From Apus apus (lineage: Eukaryota > Chordata > Aves > Apodiformes > Apodidae), in assembly GCF_020740795.1 (NCBI RefSeq), contig NC_067299.1:5812001-5876000 (forward strand): DNA of 64,000 nucleotides, read 5' to 3'. Below the pieces are notes generated by a model. That model saw only the letters and a list, made by a program, of their open reading frames with translations. It did not search any database and was not told where the DNA came from. The translations under genes were made by a program, and so were the position numbers. This document shows positions 11,604-42,140 of the stretch, piece by piece (the first letter of the stretch is position 1; each line of letters begins with the position of its first letter).

Positions 11604-11954
11604 GCAGGAACACAGGAGTGACAACATTTGCAGTGCTCAGAAACACAGGATTCTTCCAGACCCCTCCTTTACAAACACTGTTTTGAACACAGCAGCAATA
11701 GTAACAAAATGGCTTCAGGTAAACTGAGAGAACAGGCTGGTGATATAAAACATACAAAGAAGAAGACATTTGTTTTCCAAGGGGCAACACTGTAACAGTG
11801 CAGTGTACAAACAAAACCAAGGGAAGACAATTTAAGACTTCAGTGAACAGAAAATAATAAATAAAATATAAACTTCTGCAGATCTTTTCATCAGGCCTTA
11901 TGAATTAATTCAGCAAGTTGGAAATAAATTCTTTAATACCACCCAGAGGAAACG

Positions 11955-12228
11955 TTTTGGGGCCTACAGGAAAGCTGGGGAGGGGCTCTTCACCAGAGAG
12001 GGCAGTGACAGGACAAGGGGTGATGGTTTTAAACTGAAAGAGGGGAGATTTAGGTCAGACATCAGGAAGAAGTTCTTCACCATGAGGGTAGGGAGGTGCT
12101 GGAATAGGTTGCCGATGTTCCCTCCCTGAAGGTGTTTAAAGCCAGAGCAACCCAATCTAATGAGAGGTTGGATCCTGATGATCTTTTAAGATTTCTTCAA
12201 ACCTCAACCATACCATGATTCTGTGATA
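11955..12228 (+). mobile_element. CR1 LINE 3'-end fragment inside HEATR6 3' UTR
   Basis: Typical CR1 blocks appear in order on the plus strand: GGCCTACAGGAAAGCTGGGG, AGGACAAGGGGTGATGG, GAGGGGAGATTTAGGTCAGA, GAAGTTCTTCACCATGAGGG, a TTGGATCCTGATGATCTTTT-type block, and the terminal ATGATTCTGTGAT repeat. It is 5'-truncated and antisense to HEATR6. Confidence 0.92.
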
Positions 12229-12364
12229 AGCTTGATGTAAATTGTTTAATACCACCCACAGGAAGCTTTCCTCCTGGCTGCCCAGTGGCAGTGAAGGCAG
12301 CATGTTTCTCCTCTGTGCCCACGGGGAAGTCAAAGTTACTGGTCACTGAACCAGGGGTTTCTCT

Positions 12365-28562
<16,198 letters not shown>

Positions 28563-28818
28563 GGCAACGGGCGGCGCTTCCGGGGCGGGGCGCTGGGCCC
28601 GGGCGGGCCCCGGGGCGCGGCGGGGGCGGTTGAGCGGGGACCGGGCGGGGGGTCTGACCGGGGGGGTCTGACCGCAGCCTGCTCCGCTCCCGGCCCGCCT
28701 CCCGCAGCCCGCAGCGCTCCCGGTGCCCCCCCAGCAGCCCCGCGGGGTTCCGGGCAGCGCGGCCGAGGGGCTGCGGCCGGGGCGGGCTCAGCCCGGACAC
28801 ATTCCCGGCCGTGCCTCG

Positions 28819-28882
28819 CTCCAGCCGGGAGCTGCTCGGGGCCGTGTTGGCTCCAGCCGGGAGCTGCTCGGGGCCGTGTCTC
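28819..28882. repeat. Two-copy 32-bp tandem duplication
   Basis: Two near-identical copies of a 32-bp unit beginning CTCCAGCCGGGAGCTGCTCG start at 28819 and 28851. The sequence is GC-rich and sits upstream of HEATR6 in the CpG island. No function is apparent. Confidence 0.85.
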
Positions 28883-28899
28883 GCTCTTAGCCCTGACAG

Positions 28900-31800
28900 G
28901 CTCGCCCGGTGCTCAGCCTGGGATGGAAGGAGAATCCACCCAGGGCTGCTGAGCTCTAACAGGGTGTTCCTGTCCCACGTGCCTTGCCCTGCCCCAGATC
29001 TGTCTGTACCGGCTTTGGGCACAGACACGGGGAAGAATGGAGTTACAGCACTGGGGACGCAGCTGGGAAGAGAAACCTGCTCACCTTAAGGGCGTCGCTC
29101 CAGGTTCAATCTGCACCTCACCCAGAATTCATCTCTTGCTGATGGGTGACATCAAATTAACTGATGGGTTCCTGCCATTTCCTTGTGAACAGCATCCCAG
29201 GAGAGAGGCCAAGGACTGAAAGGTCCCAGTTGATGGGGAAATGCACTTGAACAGGGGTGAGCCAAGTGTCTGCTGCACAGCAACAGCTGCCAACATGCAG
29301 ATCTGCATCACCCAGGAGGGTTGCAGGGTCACAGCACAGTGTCCTCTCCTTCCATCACCACCAAGGTCTGGTACCTCACTTAACAGGCTGTCTTACCTCT
29401 GGTTTGCCTTGCTTTACCCCCCTTTCATTTCCTTATCAGACCAAGCACCTTGAGTAAGAAAAGTACATGCTGTGCCACCAGCACCATTGCCTTGGCTTCC
29501 TTCGCCCTGGGCTGTCTGGCTATGGCTAATTGTTCTGCTTCTTACCTTTATTGTTCCATTTATTCTTTATTATTTGTTGCCCAAAAGTCCCTAACAGGCC
29601 TCCGAGGCAGGCACAGTGAAACATGTAGCAAAGATACACTCTCCAGCCTATAAATATTGTGTGAGGATCATTTCAGAGAGCTCTCTGCCAGCCCAGCCAC
29701 CACTCTGGGGAGAGCAGCTGCTTGATGTCCTGTAAGTGCTCTGGGAGGCAGCATAAAAGAGAGGAGCATGTGGCCACCTTCACCCCACATCAGAGACTTT
29801 GCACAGGGGTCTTCATTGCTGTCAGGAGAAACGCAGGTGTGGGTTGGTGTGAGAGCTCATCAAGGGGTGGGTGAGCTCTGCAGGGGAGTTGCAGCCTCCT
29901 GTGCATGGTTGGGTGCTGGGCAGTGCAGCCACCGTGCCTGCCAGCTCTGGAGCCTGTAGCTGGAGCTTGGGGAGATCTGTGGCACCCACAACATACCAGA
30001 ACTTCCTGGCACTTTGCTCCATCCTAGGAAGCCCTTCTGGCACCTTCGGCATCAGTGGGATCAATGGGGTGGCCTTGTCAGAGCTGGGGTCTCAGCTGAC
30101 ACCTGCTGCTGCTCTGGGACTCTGCAGCATCTGGGGATGGGCTCAGGTGGAGCTGCACTGAGTTTAAAACAAGCCAGGATTGTCAGTGTTGCCTTCCCAA
30201 CTTCCCTGCTTGGCATAAATTTCCACCAACTCCACACACAAGGACCTTTTTTAGTTTTGTTCCCTTTGCCACCATTTTATTTTGTGATGTATGATTTTTA
30301 AAACTTCTGAATACCTATTTAAAGCTCTTCTTTTCCTCTTGTCCTCTGTTTCTAAATCAGTGCTGAAATGTGTCTCTCAAGAGCAGCCCCCCACTTTTTG
30401 TGAGGCCCTAATAAATCCATGACTGAAAGCAGACTGACACCACTGCATGGGTTTGTAAAGCAACAAAACCAGGCAAGAGGTGGGTAAAGATGCTGTGGGT
30501 TTAGGGAATAACTCCACTGAAGCCAGTGATGTTACACCAAGTCACATTTCACCAGCACTTACTAAGTCTTCACATTTGCTCACCTCTCAAAACCCCCAAA
30601 TGAGAGCAAACCTCACAGTATCCAGCAGTGGCCAGGCAGGAAAATAGCACAAATCCACCACTGTTAAACATGCTCTGCTACTATCATGCAAATACATCTG
30701 GTTTAGCAGCTCAGAAGCAGACTTCAAAGGACAGAGAAGTCGTTAGAATCATGGTTCAAAGAAAAAAGTGAGCAGCTGGTTGAGGCCATCTGGTAGGGGA
30801 CAGAAAATGGTCTCTTTCTTCCCTAGTCAGTCTATGAAATTTTCATTAATTGTAAGAACATCTTCCAACATTAACTGACATAATATTGTTTAAAATATAA
30901 GTGTTAATAAATCATCAAAACTGATGTCTTAGGAAAACCAGGTAGTTATAGTCTGGTGAGTTCTTTCCTCCCCTGTAACACAGCATGCCATATTTCCAAT
31001 TTTAGGTTGGTGTTTTCAAAGCAAATTAGTGGGAATTGGATTCCTCAGCTCCTTTGAAGGTCCCAGGGAAGAATGTGGGACAGGGTGGCTCCCCAGGCTG
31101 CCAAGGAATCTCCCTCTCTACTGACTTGAGGAGGTACATTTGGCTTAAAAACATGCAACGAAAGTGTCCTCCCTGGGTTGCAGCTCTCAGGCTTGTTCCT
31201 CCAGGGCTGGGTCCCACTAGCTGTGATGCTCCAGGAGGACAGCCAAGCACTGCAGCATGGGATCCACACTCCTCTGGGTGCCAGGGAGCAGGGCTGAGGC
31301 CAGGCAGACACTGACAACATTTTGGCAACTCTGTGTGGTTACAGCTTCAATAAAATCCCACCTCCCTGCAGCCCCCCAGCAGAAATCCCATCCCAGCCAA
31401 GAGAAATCCCAGCTCTGGTGCTGTGAGCACAGCTCAGCAGAAATCCCCAGTTTAAATGCTCTGATCTCAAGGCCCCCAAGAACTCCTGGAAATTGATATT
31501 TCTGTTGAATATATGGATGAGCTCCTTAAAATTCAGGCAGGTGGTTTGATAATGCAGGCATGGTGACAGCTGCCGTGGGGAAGCCAACTGAACAGGAGCC
31601 ACAGCAGACAGCTCAAGGGCACAGCAAGTACCTGCTGGTTTTGACAAAGCGATGACCTGGGAGCTGCTGCTGCCTCTCCCTGCCTCCTCCTTGCCTTCTG
31701 GAGTTGTCACCTGTGTCTCTTCCTGTTAAAGGCAAAATGGAGAGAATTCATATTAATCTTACTGCCCTGGGAGGAAAACAGGCTCAAAGTTCAGATTGGA

Positions 31801-34800
31801 ATTTCAGGGTTAAATCCCAGGCTCTCCCAAACGCTGCTGTTGCTGGCAGTCCTGCTCTTTCATGGCACTGTCCAAATTTACTGGCTTTTCATTTCCTGTC
31901 AGCAGCATTTCAAAGCAGATCAGACACAAAATCCCCAATCCTCTGATGTGTTCATACATCCAGGGGAGTCCATGTGGCTGCCAACAGACGCCTGCAAACA
32001 TGCACATGCAGGTGCTCCATCCCTGGGAAGGGGATTTAGCCAGTGGCCCTGTCCATGCCACGCTACACATTTACCATTCCCCAGTGGCATCTGCAAATTC
32101 AGCCCCCACACTCAGCATTGTCTCTGCTGGTGCCAAAGGTGTCTCCCACTGGCTTCCCAGCTGTTTTCCCAAGCTTTAGGCCAGCTGACAGGACAAACCA
32201 CGCCGGCTCCAGGCTTCGTTGCCACTGAAGGACAGACACAAATACTTAAAACACTTTCCTAATCTCATTTTCTCACGCAAAGGACTGCTGGGCTGTCAAG
32301 GACATCACTCCCAGGCTGCAGCAGAGATAGGACAGAGGGATGGGACAGGGCATGTGGGATGGCAAAGGAAGGACCCAGCTAGGGGGCTCAGGCTCCCCAT
32401 GTGGTCCCACCATGGGAAGGGTACCCATGCCTGCACCCACTCCAGCCCAGACCCCCACCCCACTCCCTGAGCCCCACTTGTTCAGGCCCAGCCTGCTCCT
32501 TGCCTTGGGTGCAAATGTCCTGGTGATTTGGCTAATGAGGAGAATCCTCCCCTGCAACAAGGGCCAGTAAAGCTCCTCTCACATGGAAACACCCATGGGA
32601 TTGGGGCCATCAGCCCTCCTGGAACCAGGGCTCAGGATTCTCAAGCTGTTTCTCCTGGAAGGACTCCTGGCTTCAATTGACTGTGTGGTGGAATTGCAGC
32701 TGAGTCTGGTGCGGAGATTTTAGAAACACTCTTCCTGCCTCTCCTTGCCCTCCTCTCCTTGGGTGTTATCTCCCCAGAGCTGGCAGAGGCTGGGATGTTT
32801 CCACATCTGCCTTCCCCAGGAGGTGTTGGGGACCCAGGGGACACCAGTGAAGCCTGGCTGATGGCAGCAGTGCCTGCAAACACCTCCCTCTCCATACAAA
32901 ACAGCACAGACTACTCACTGGTTTAGTTTTACACTCAAATCCCTTCTCATCCATTGCATGTTTTCAGCAGAGGTGCCATCAATTCATGCAGAAAAAAACT
33001 ACCTGCCCAGACCTGAGAGGGGTTGAAGGAGCCAGGGCTGCCATTGTCACCTGTGGGCTGGAGCCCTGGGAAGCTGCTGTTGGTGGAGCAGGGAACACAG
33101 GATCCAAAACCGCAGTGACCTGCTGGGAGTTGGAGCGCACGCTCTGCTTGCTGCCGAACCACCCGCAACCTGCCAGGGATGCACACCAAAACATGAGCTA
33201 ATCCCAACAAAAATAGGAGTGAAATCATAATTCAGATGCATAATTCATGTGCATAATTTTATCTTTGCTGTATATTCTCTGGGGATGTATTCTAGAAAAT
33301 GCCTTCTTTCCCCTCCCCTCCACACTCACGTCCTTCCAAAAAGTGCCGTAGATGCAAATCATTGGAGGCTGCAAAAGGTAGTAGCTTTGCTAGGTTACTA
33401 AATAAACACTAAATTTGTCTGAGTTTCTAGCCCACGTCTTGGCAAGTTCTGCAGATTGAAGCTGTTGTATAGACCTGCAGGCTTGTCATAGTCACGGGAT
33501 TTTAATTGCTTCCATTGTGAACCCTGGCTTCTGACTGTATCTGCATGGAAAACCGCAACAGTTCGCACTTGGAAATGCTAAAAATGTTAAACAATAATGG
33601 CAATTAAGAGATAATGATAGTGATTCTGAAGCAAGGATTGGAGCTAAGGCTCCAAGAAGACATCCCAAATGACTGGGAAGTGTTGCCCTTTTTACTGCAC
33701 TGGCTTCAAGCTGCTTTTTCCACTAGATTTAATTGCTTAATGATTTTCTATAAAATATTTAAGTAACAGGGGATCTTCAGCCAGCCCAGCCTCTGCCTGA
33801 ATTATCCCTGTCAGCCTTCCTGGAGGACAGTGGCAGTGTCACAGCCGTGGCCTGGCACCCGATGCTTGCTGAGTCACCTGAAGCTTTTCTTCCCTTAATT
33901 ACAACACAGAAAAGGTCCAGGGACCCTATGCCAGTGGGACTGACAGCACCCATGGGTGAGGACCCTGCTAGAAGGGGGACACATGGCTGCCAACCCTCAG
34001 TCTCCTTGCAAGCCATGGTTTGAGGGAGCCTTTGCAACGTGGGTCCAGGTTTACCCCCTCCAAGCTGACCTGTGGAGGAGCAGACACTTTTCAGCCAAGT
34101 CATTTTGAACTCTTAGGAGAAAACAGGACTTTCAAAACTGGATTTAGGAAGAGGTTTTTGTCCCTGTTGAAGCGTTCTGGGCTTTCCTCAAAAACAAAAA
34201 AGGCATTTATTCTTTTTCCAGAGCCATGTCCTGGGCTAGGTGCCAACAGCCTGTGTGCAGGCTGCAGCAGAGGCACGTCCTGGCTGGGTGTCAGCCCTCT
34301 GTCCTTCCCTGCCAGAGCGCCCCGGCAGCCGGGCAGGCAGCACCAGCCAGGGAGCCGGGAGAGATGGGTGTGAGATTAACCCCCAAACCTGTAATCGAAC
34401 ACTTGGTGGAAAAATACCTGTGTAAGAAGGGATTTCCGTTCCTCTGACTCAGCTTAAGCAGCACGGGGCTAAAGCTGGGGTCACGCCGTGCCTACAGCCA
34501 GGCAATCAGCCCAAGGAATTTTTCCATGGTGCCCTGGCAGCACCCAATGCTGCCCACCCCGGGCTGCTCACCCTCTGCTGGGTGGGACACAGGAAAAGGT
34601 GGCCAAAAAAAAGCTTTCCCGAAGGCCGCGGTGCGGTGTGGCACCCACGATGGGGCTGCTAAGGGTGACGTGCTGACAAGAGTACACATCCAGCTCTGCA
34701 GATTCCAGCCTCGCCGGGCTGCGGGACTCGGTGGCCGAACAAAGAGCGGCTTTCACCGCGCTCAGCCCGCGCAGGGACCACCGTGGTGAATTCCTGGGAT

Positions 34801-37800
34801 GCTTTTATGGGCTGCAACCAATGCAGAGGGAGAGCGGGGCTCCCAGAGATCTCCTCCCCTTGAAAGCACTTCATTCACACTCAGGCTGGAAGGAGGTGAA
34901 AGAAAAGGCCACGCACATGTTTAAAGGCAGAGGGGCCCTACTGCATGAAGGGTTTGGACCCCTCCCCACAAGCTGGGGCGAGGCCTGGCCGGGGTTTGGG
35001 CGAGCGGCTGAGCTGCGGTCGGGCTGCTCCGCAACGGCCATAAATCATCAGAGACGTGTAAGCAAGGGAGGGAACAAAGGACATGGAGAGATGCCATGGC
35101 ATCTGGCAGGGGAGGCTGCACCAGAGGATGGCGTCCGAGGAAAGAAAGGCTCTCAACAAGCCTGCCAGGGTCCTGGCCCCACATCCTGCAAGGGAAGAAA
35201 AGGGAAAAAGAACCGGCCCCGCTCTCTGCTGCGTCCCCAGCAGCAAGGGGCACACGGGGACGGGGGACATGGTGAAGTGTGACATCCCACCTCAGCTGCC
35301 AGCACACCCAGGGTGCCTCTGTGGCTGCACTGACCCACCAGTGATTTTCCCACCAAGCCACAGCAAGCTCTGGTGCATTTGCTCCAAGTTCCCAGCACTA
35401 GGACAGAAAGACATGGACCACGAGGCCACTACGAAAGGCAGGAGGAAACGAGCTACACCAGGGCCTGATAAAACTCTTCCTTGAGCTTAACCCAGGGCCA
35501 AGCCTTGCAGAGGAGAGCCTGGGGTCACCCTCCTAGGGTTGCCTCTGCTCAGGCTGGTGGTAGGGGAAGAGATGGGGAGCACTGTGGGGTCTGGCAGCAC
35601 TGCTCCCTTCTTGACCCCCTGTGCCGAGTGCTGAGACCACCAGTGCTTGGTGCAGGAGCTAAGAGAAGGGCTGGCAAAGGCACTGACCTGATGATAAGCT
35701 GTTATTTGTCTCGTTGGTAATGAGTTATTACTCAGGCTCAGCTAGACACTGCCTTAAGGGAGGAAACATCTGATCATCTTTTAATAAACACAGTTGGCTC
35801 CTGTGAGGCTCCCGCAGCTCCTGTATCTATAAAGCACTCTGAGATGCATGGCTTATGCACAGATACTGCTGCTATGAGTCACAGTCTGGGAAAGGGTGTC
35901 AGAATCATAGCTCAATAAATAGAACAAAGCAGGGAAACCTCGGGTGGGCAGGGATGGCACAGCCCTGCTTCCCTCACCGCGTGGCACTGGCCTCCCAAGG
36001 ATTTACCTGCCAGAAACTGAAAGTGAGATTTAAGTGATTTCCATGTTTTCTCTCTTCATCTCCAATCTCCTGCAAAAGCACTATGAGAAGGAACACAGCC
36101 ATTTGGGACCAGGTTTACCAGCCACAGGCTGTGCTTGCATGTGCTCATGGAAGATGAACTCTGCAATGGCAGTGCCACAGGCTGGCTTTGTTGGATGGGA
36201 CAGCCTGGCTGCTGCCACCAGAGCAGGCTGTGACACCTAGTCCCCAAGCAGGATGCCCAGGGTGGGGAGGATGCTTCTGTGTCCCATCCCAGAGTGGTCA
36301 CAGAGAAAGGGGAAGAACACTGTGCCAGGGAGGCAGGGAGCAAGGCTGGCTCTCCCTGCACCTTCACATCACCCTCCCTCCACAGAAGAGGGAATCCTAG
36401 AGAATATCTAACACACGCAGAGCACAGCTACAGAAAACCAGCCCGTCTGCCCCTCAGTGCTGCAAAGCTTTGCTTTTGTAAAGCCACATCTGGAAGAAAT
36501 ACTCGACATGAGGAACTGAGTAACTTGGTTTGTACAAGAGAAAATAATGTGACACTCCCCGCAACCGCAAACCACAGCGAGCAGACACGCACATCTGCAG
36601 CCCCGTCCTGCACCCAGACCCCCACCCACAGGCAGCAACACCCCAAATCCCTGCAATTAGGTGATTTCTGAATGCTTGTGGGGCAGGACAGTAACCTCTG
36701 TTCAGTTTACATTTAAATAGCATTTTTGCCCAAACATCTGGAAGCAGTTTCGCTCCAGATGCTTTCCCCAGACACATACCTTCCACTCGCAGATCCAGAT
36801 GTTTCCAAGCAGCTTCGTGCCGCCGTTGACACTCGGCAGACACCCTGGGGATGCTGTGTTGGCCTCTCCAGCACAGAAACAGTTAAGGCCACAAGGCATC
36901 ATGCAGGACACCTGCACCGGGTGGAAACTGGAGACAGAGCAGAGCCCAAGCATGGAAAAAGTCAAAGCCAAAAGCCGTGTCAGTCAGCTGCTGGGGAGCA
37001 GGAAAGGGAAGTTCAGCCAGGCAGAAGGCTCCATGTTGAAGCCTCACCCTGCTCCCAGCTGTGTAAAGGGAAATGCTGCTTAACTTCAGGCAGTTTGTGT
37101 CTTTCAGAGCCCCAGGGCTACACACAAGATGGTTTAGGGGAAAGGCTGAGTATAGAGAGGTGGGCAGGGCTCAGTTTCACTGCCTAACTGCTGAAAGTGT
37201 GAGCTAGAGCTTCTTTTCCTTGCCCTGGAACAGGACTCCTGCTGTAGTGACACATCCAAGGAAGTTCCAAAGGCACCTTCTACTTACATGTGCCAGCTCC
37301 AGTGTGTGCTGTTCCTCCAGCCCTGGCAGGGACCAACTCACACAGCACCACAGCTGCTGGATACGTGGCTCAAAGGGAGGCTTTCCCACAGTCAGCAAAG
37401 TTTTCCACCTCAGATTTGGATTAACAGGCTGCTGTGCTGCAGCTGGCATTCAGGTGTCAGCTTCTGTGCTTCTTGCTTTGGACAAGACCACTTTGACCCT
37501 GTGCACCAAAGGCTCAACTACCCCAGCCCTACAAATGCCTTCCTGGAGCTGGAGTGCTAACCCAGACCCAGCCAGAAGTCCAGTGCCATGGCACAGAGAG
37601 CACTTAAGCCCCACAACTCTACTTTCAGCTAAAACACTGGCTGGGACTGCTCGCCCAAAGTAGAAAGCAGCTCTGCTTTTCAGGTGCAGATTACAGAAGG
37701 CTGCCTGTGTGCAACAGCCATGCTGCTGCTCACTCAGGAGGTCTGGGCTCAGCTCAGAGCTGCTTCATATGAGTCACATTTGTCTGCAGCTCCACTTCCC

Positions 37801-38440
37801 CATGTGTTTCCTGCCAGTGTTACTGTCCCACAGCACAGCTGTCACACTCCTGTGCCTGGTTAGGCACCCACAGCTTTTCCAAAATATCAAGGAGGTCACA
37901 ACCCCAAATTTAGGTTGCATCAAGCAAGAAAACAAACGGAGAGGGGTTGTTTCAGGGCAAGCCTGCAGCCCCTGCAGTGTGAGAGGCACTGAGCACATCA
38001 GCTTCAGGCAACTGTCAGGAGTTTCAGATCCCACTTTCCTGCCAAGCACAGGCAGGAAGCCTGAGGGGGAAAACAACTTTCCTGCAAAGCAGGGAGACAC
38101 CTTTGAGCATGAACAGGAGCCAGGACCCCCACTGCAACACCAGCCCCAGTCACTGAGAGGTTACCCCAGTGCCTCCAGTTCTAGACTGCTTGGCAGAGCT
38201 GGATCCCACCAGAGCTGCAGCAGGACATACTCCCCTCCATCCCTCCTTCTGGCACAGGGTTTGAGACAGGCTGGAGGTCAGCACCAACACAAATGAGCCA
38301 CACATGCTCTTCAGGTCAAGCTTCTCCCTCTGCAGACCTGCCTCCTTTGGGTCATCAGCATCTTCTAGAGCACAGAATAGGCTGCTCACCCTCTCTGGAA
38401 AGTGCAGTTTGTACTGGGGACAGTTGGCAATGAAAAAGAA
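28900..38440. other. Gene-free interval between HEATR6 promoter and DYNLL2 3' end
   Basis: About 9.5 kb holds no recognisable exon, RNA gene or large repeat. AT-rich islands at about 30820-30920, 33200-33770 and 35690-35870 contrast with the surrounding GC-richer sequence and carry homeodomain-like TAAT and ATGCATAAT words, so they are candidate conserved non-coding elements. A TATA-like CATAAAAGAG lies near 29752-29761 and a plus-strand AATAAA near 30411, but no gene could be built between them. Open frames of up to 195 aa here match nothing I know and lack splice support. Confidence 0.55.
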
Positions 38441-38471
38441 ACTAGAGGCTGTGTAAATGTGTCAATTCACC

Positions 38472-38477
38472 TTTAAT
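38472..38477 (-). promoter_or_regulatory. DYNLL2: Distal DYNLL2 poly(A) signal (ATTAAA)
   Basis: ATTAAA on the minus strand is the commonest variant signal. Cleavage would fall about 15-25 nt further on, near 38450-38457. Confidence 0.5.
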
Positions 38478-39934
38478 GTTTGAAAAAAATAAATGGTATT
38501 TGAGCCATTGCAGTTATGAAGGGAACAGATCTTGCTCCACGACAGACCGTGAACAGGTTCACATTAGACTCATGCTTGGAAAAACACAAACCCAAAACAT
38601 TCTCTGTTCAGATCCAGAGTGGAGTTCTGAATAGACAAGACCACAAGAGTGCCCTGGACAGTCCAAGGCACATTACCCCAGTGCAGACATTTCCATCAAC
38701 ATGAAGTTATGACAGCTACATTCTTTCTAGATACAACATTGTTCTATCAATATTACAAAATTAGGCATACTTTGGATTTTGCACAGAGACAAGAAGGACT
38801 TTTACTTCAGGAAGTAGTCAACCTGGGTCATCAAGTCATTTCACAATTAATAGTTCCCTTCCTTCTGCCCTTTCCCCCCCAGCAGTGACTTAATATCAAC
38901 ACCAAATTAATTCAGACACACACATTGGGCTCACCAGCCCAGTGATATTGTCTATGGATCAGTTAACAAACCAATAAATAGACCTTATGACAAGCACCAA
39001 CTATTTTACTTGCCATCACACAGCATTTCTCCATACCCAGATAAGAACTTCCTGCAGTGTAATCCCAGAGTCAGTACATACTAAGACAACATCACTGCTG
39101 AACCTATTGGAGACCAAGACATTTGTCTGCCTTTGAAGCAGATGTCACATGAGTTTCCTTCACACAAACATCACACAGAAATTTAACTTCTTGGTACTGT
39201 GCTTTAAGAACAAAAGCAGATATCAGAACATGGAGGACAGTCCTCCAGAAATAGCTTATCAGCTACAGAAAATAAAAAAATAAAAGGAGACAGTGGCCAC
39301 TTACAAGTCTTCCACATGACTAGCTTGCTTTAAGGAGAGCATCAAGTTAAGGCAGTGTTGAGACAACTGGCTAAGAACATGCCAAATAGAGCTGTTGTCA
39401 GCAGTCACCAATTTGATATCCTACTCCATTGCGGGGACGGGCCATGTGGCTTTAGATCTCAGCATCAAGGTCTAAAGACTTCAGCCACAGGATGCTGCTT
39501 TCTGCAGCAACTCGGGGATGTGTGTGTGCAGAAGTCTTCTAGACCAGGCTGAGCTGCTTACAAGTCTAGGTCAATGTTTCAGCAGAGCCAAAAATACAGT
39601 GATGGACACTGAAAGAGAACACCAAGGGTGCCAGCTGCAAGTCTGTTTATCACAGTCCAAGGTGGAGTTCAACTCGTGTGTGAAAGCCACGTAACCAAGA
39701 GCCACCCCACCAGCTCTCAGGGAAGGTCTAAGTACCTGCCCTGAGGACCCTGGGAGAGCCAGCTCTCGACAGTCTGCGGGGTGGGGACAGAGGCTCACAC
39801 TGGCTTTGCTCCTCGTTACAAGATTAACAGTCTAGTAAAACTCAGGAAGGAAGTCAGGGTCTTTTGGCCTGCCCAAAGAAGTTTTCGCATCCTCAAAGAA
39901 GGAGTTACCACTGAGGGAGCTGTTGTGGAATAGT

Positions 39935-39940
39935 TTTATT
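39935..39940 (-). promoter_or_regulatory. DYNLL2: Proximal DYNLL2 poly(A) signal (AATAAA)
   Basis: A canonical AATAAA on the minus strand lies about 240 nt after the DYNLL2 stop codon. It predicts a short-UTR isoform. Confidence 0.5.
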
Positions 39941-40182
39941 TCTTCCCACGTAAAGGCCATTGTTTAAGCATTTACAGGTTTCCTAGTGCAATACAACCAA
40001 AAAAAAGCAGTAACAAAAAAATGCCGCCTTCTTCCCAGGCAACTAAACAGAAGTAGATTTTTACTGCAACATATACACATTAAATATAGTATACAGTCCA
40101 TGCAGCGGCATAGCCATGTTAAAGGGAGTCGTGGCTTCAGCCATCAGTGCATTACAGTCCAAATTTCACTTGCTCCTACTTC

Positions 40183-42133
<1,951 letters not shown>

Positions 42134-42140
42134 TGTGAAC

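Larger units (their letters stand above)
11580..12364 (-). other. HEATR6: HEATR6 3' UTR
   Basis: This is sequence downstream of the HEATR6 stop codon as far as the first AATAAA on the minus strand. Most of its proximal half is an antisense CR1 fragment (about 11955-12228). If the distal signal at 10475-10480 is used, the UTR extends to about 10455. Confidence 0.55.
38455..40182 (-). other. DYNLL2: DYNLL2 3' UTR
   Basis: This is a long untranslated tail after the DYNLL2 stop codon, ending at an ATTAAA on the minus strand (38472-38477). An internal AATAAA at 39935-39940 would give a short UTR of about 260 nt. Long DYNLL2 3' UTRs with alternative poly(A) sites are usual in vertebrates. No transposon was seen in it. 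Confidence 0.7.

Noticed and set aside
29750-30420. Possible small gene between a TATA-like CATAAAAGAG (29752) and a plus-strand AATAAA (about 30411)
   Set aside because: The open frames in between match nothing I know and have no splice or codon-usage support. A non-coding transcript cannot be excluded without RNA data.
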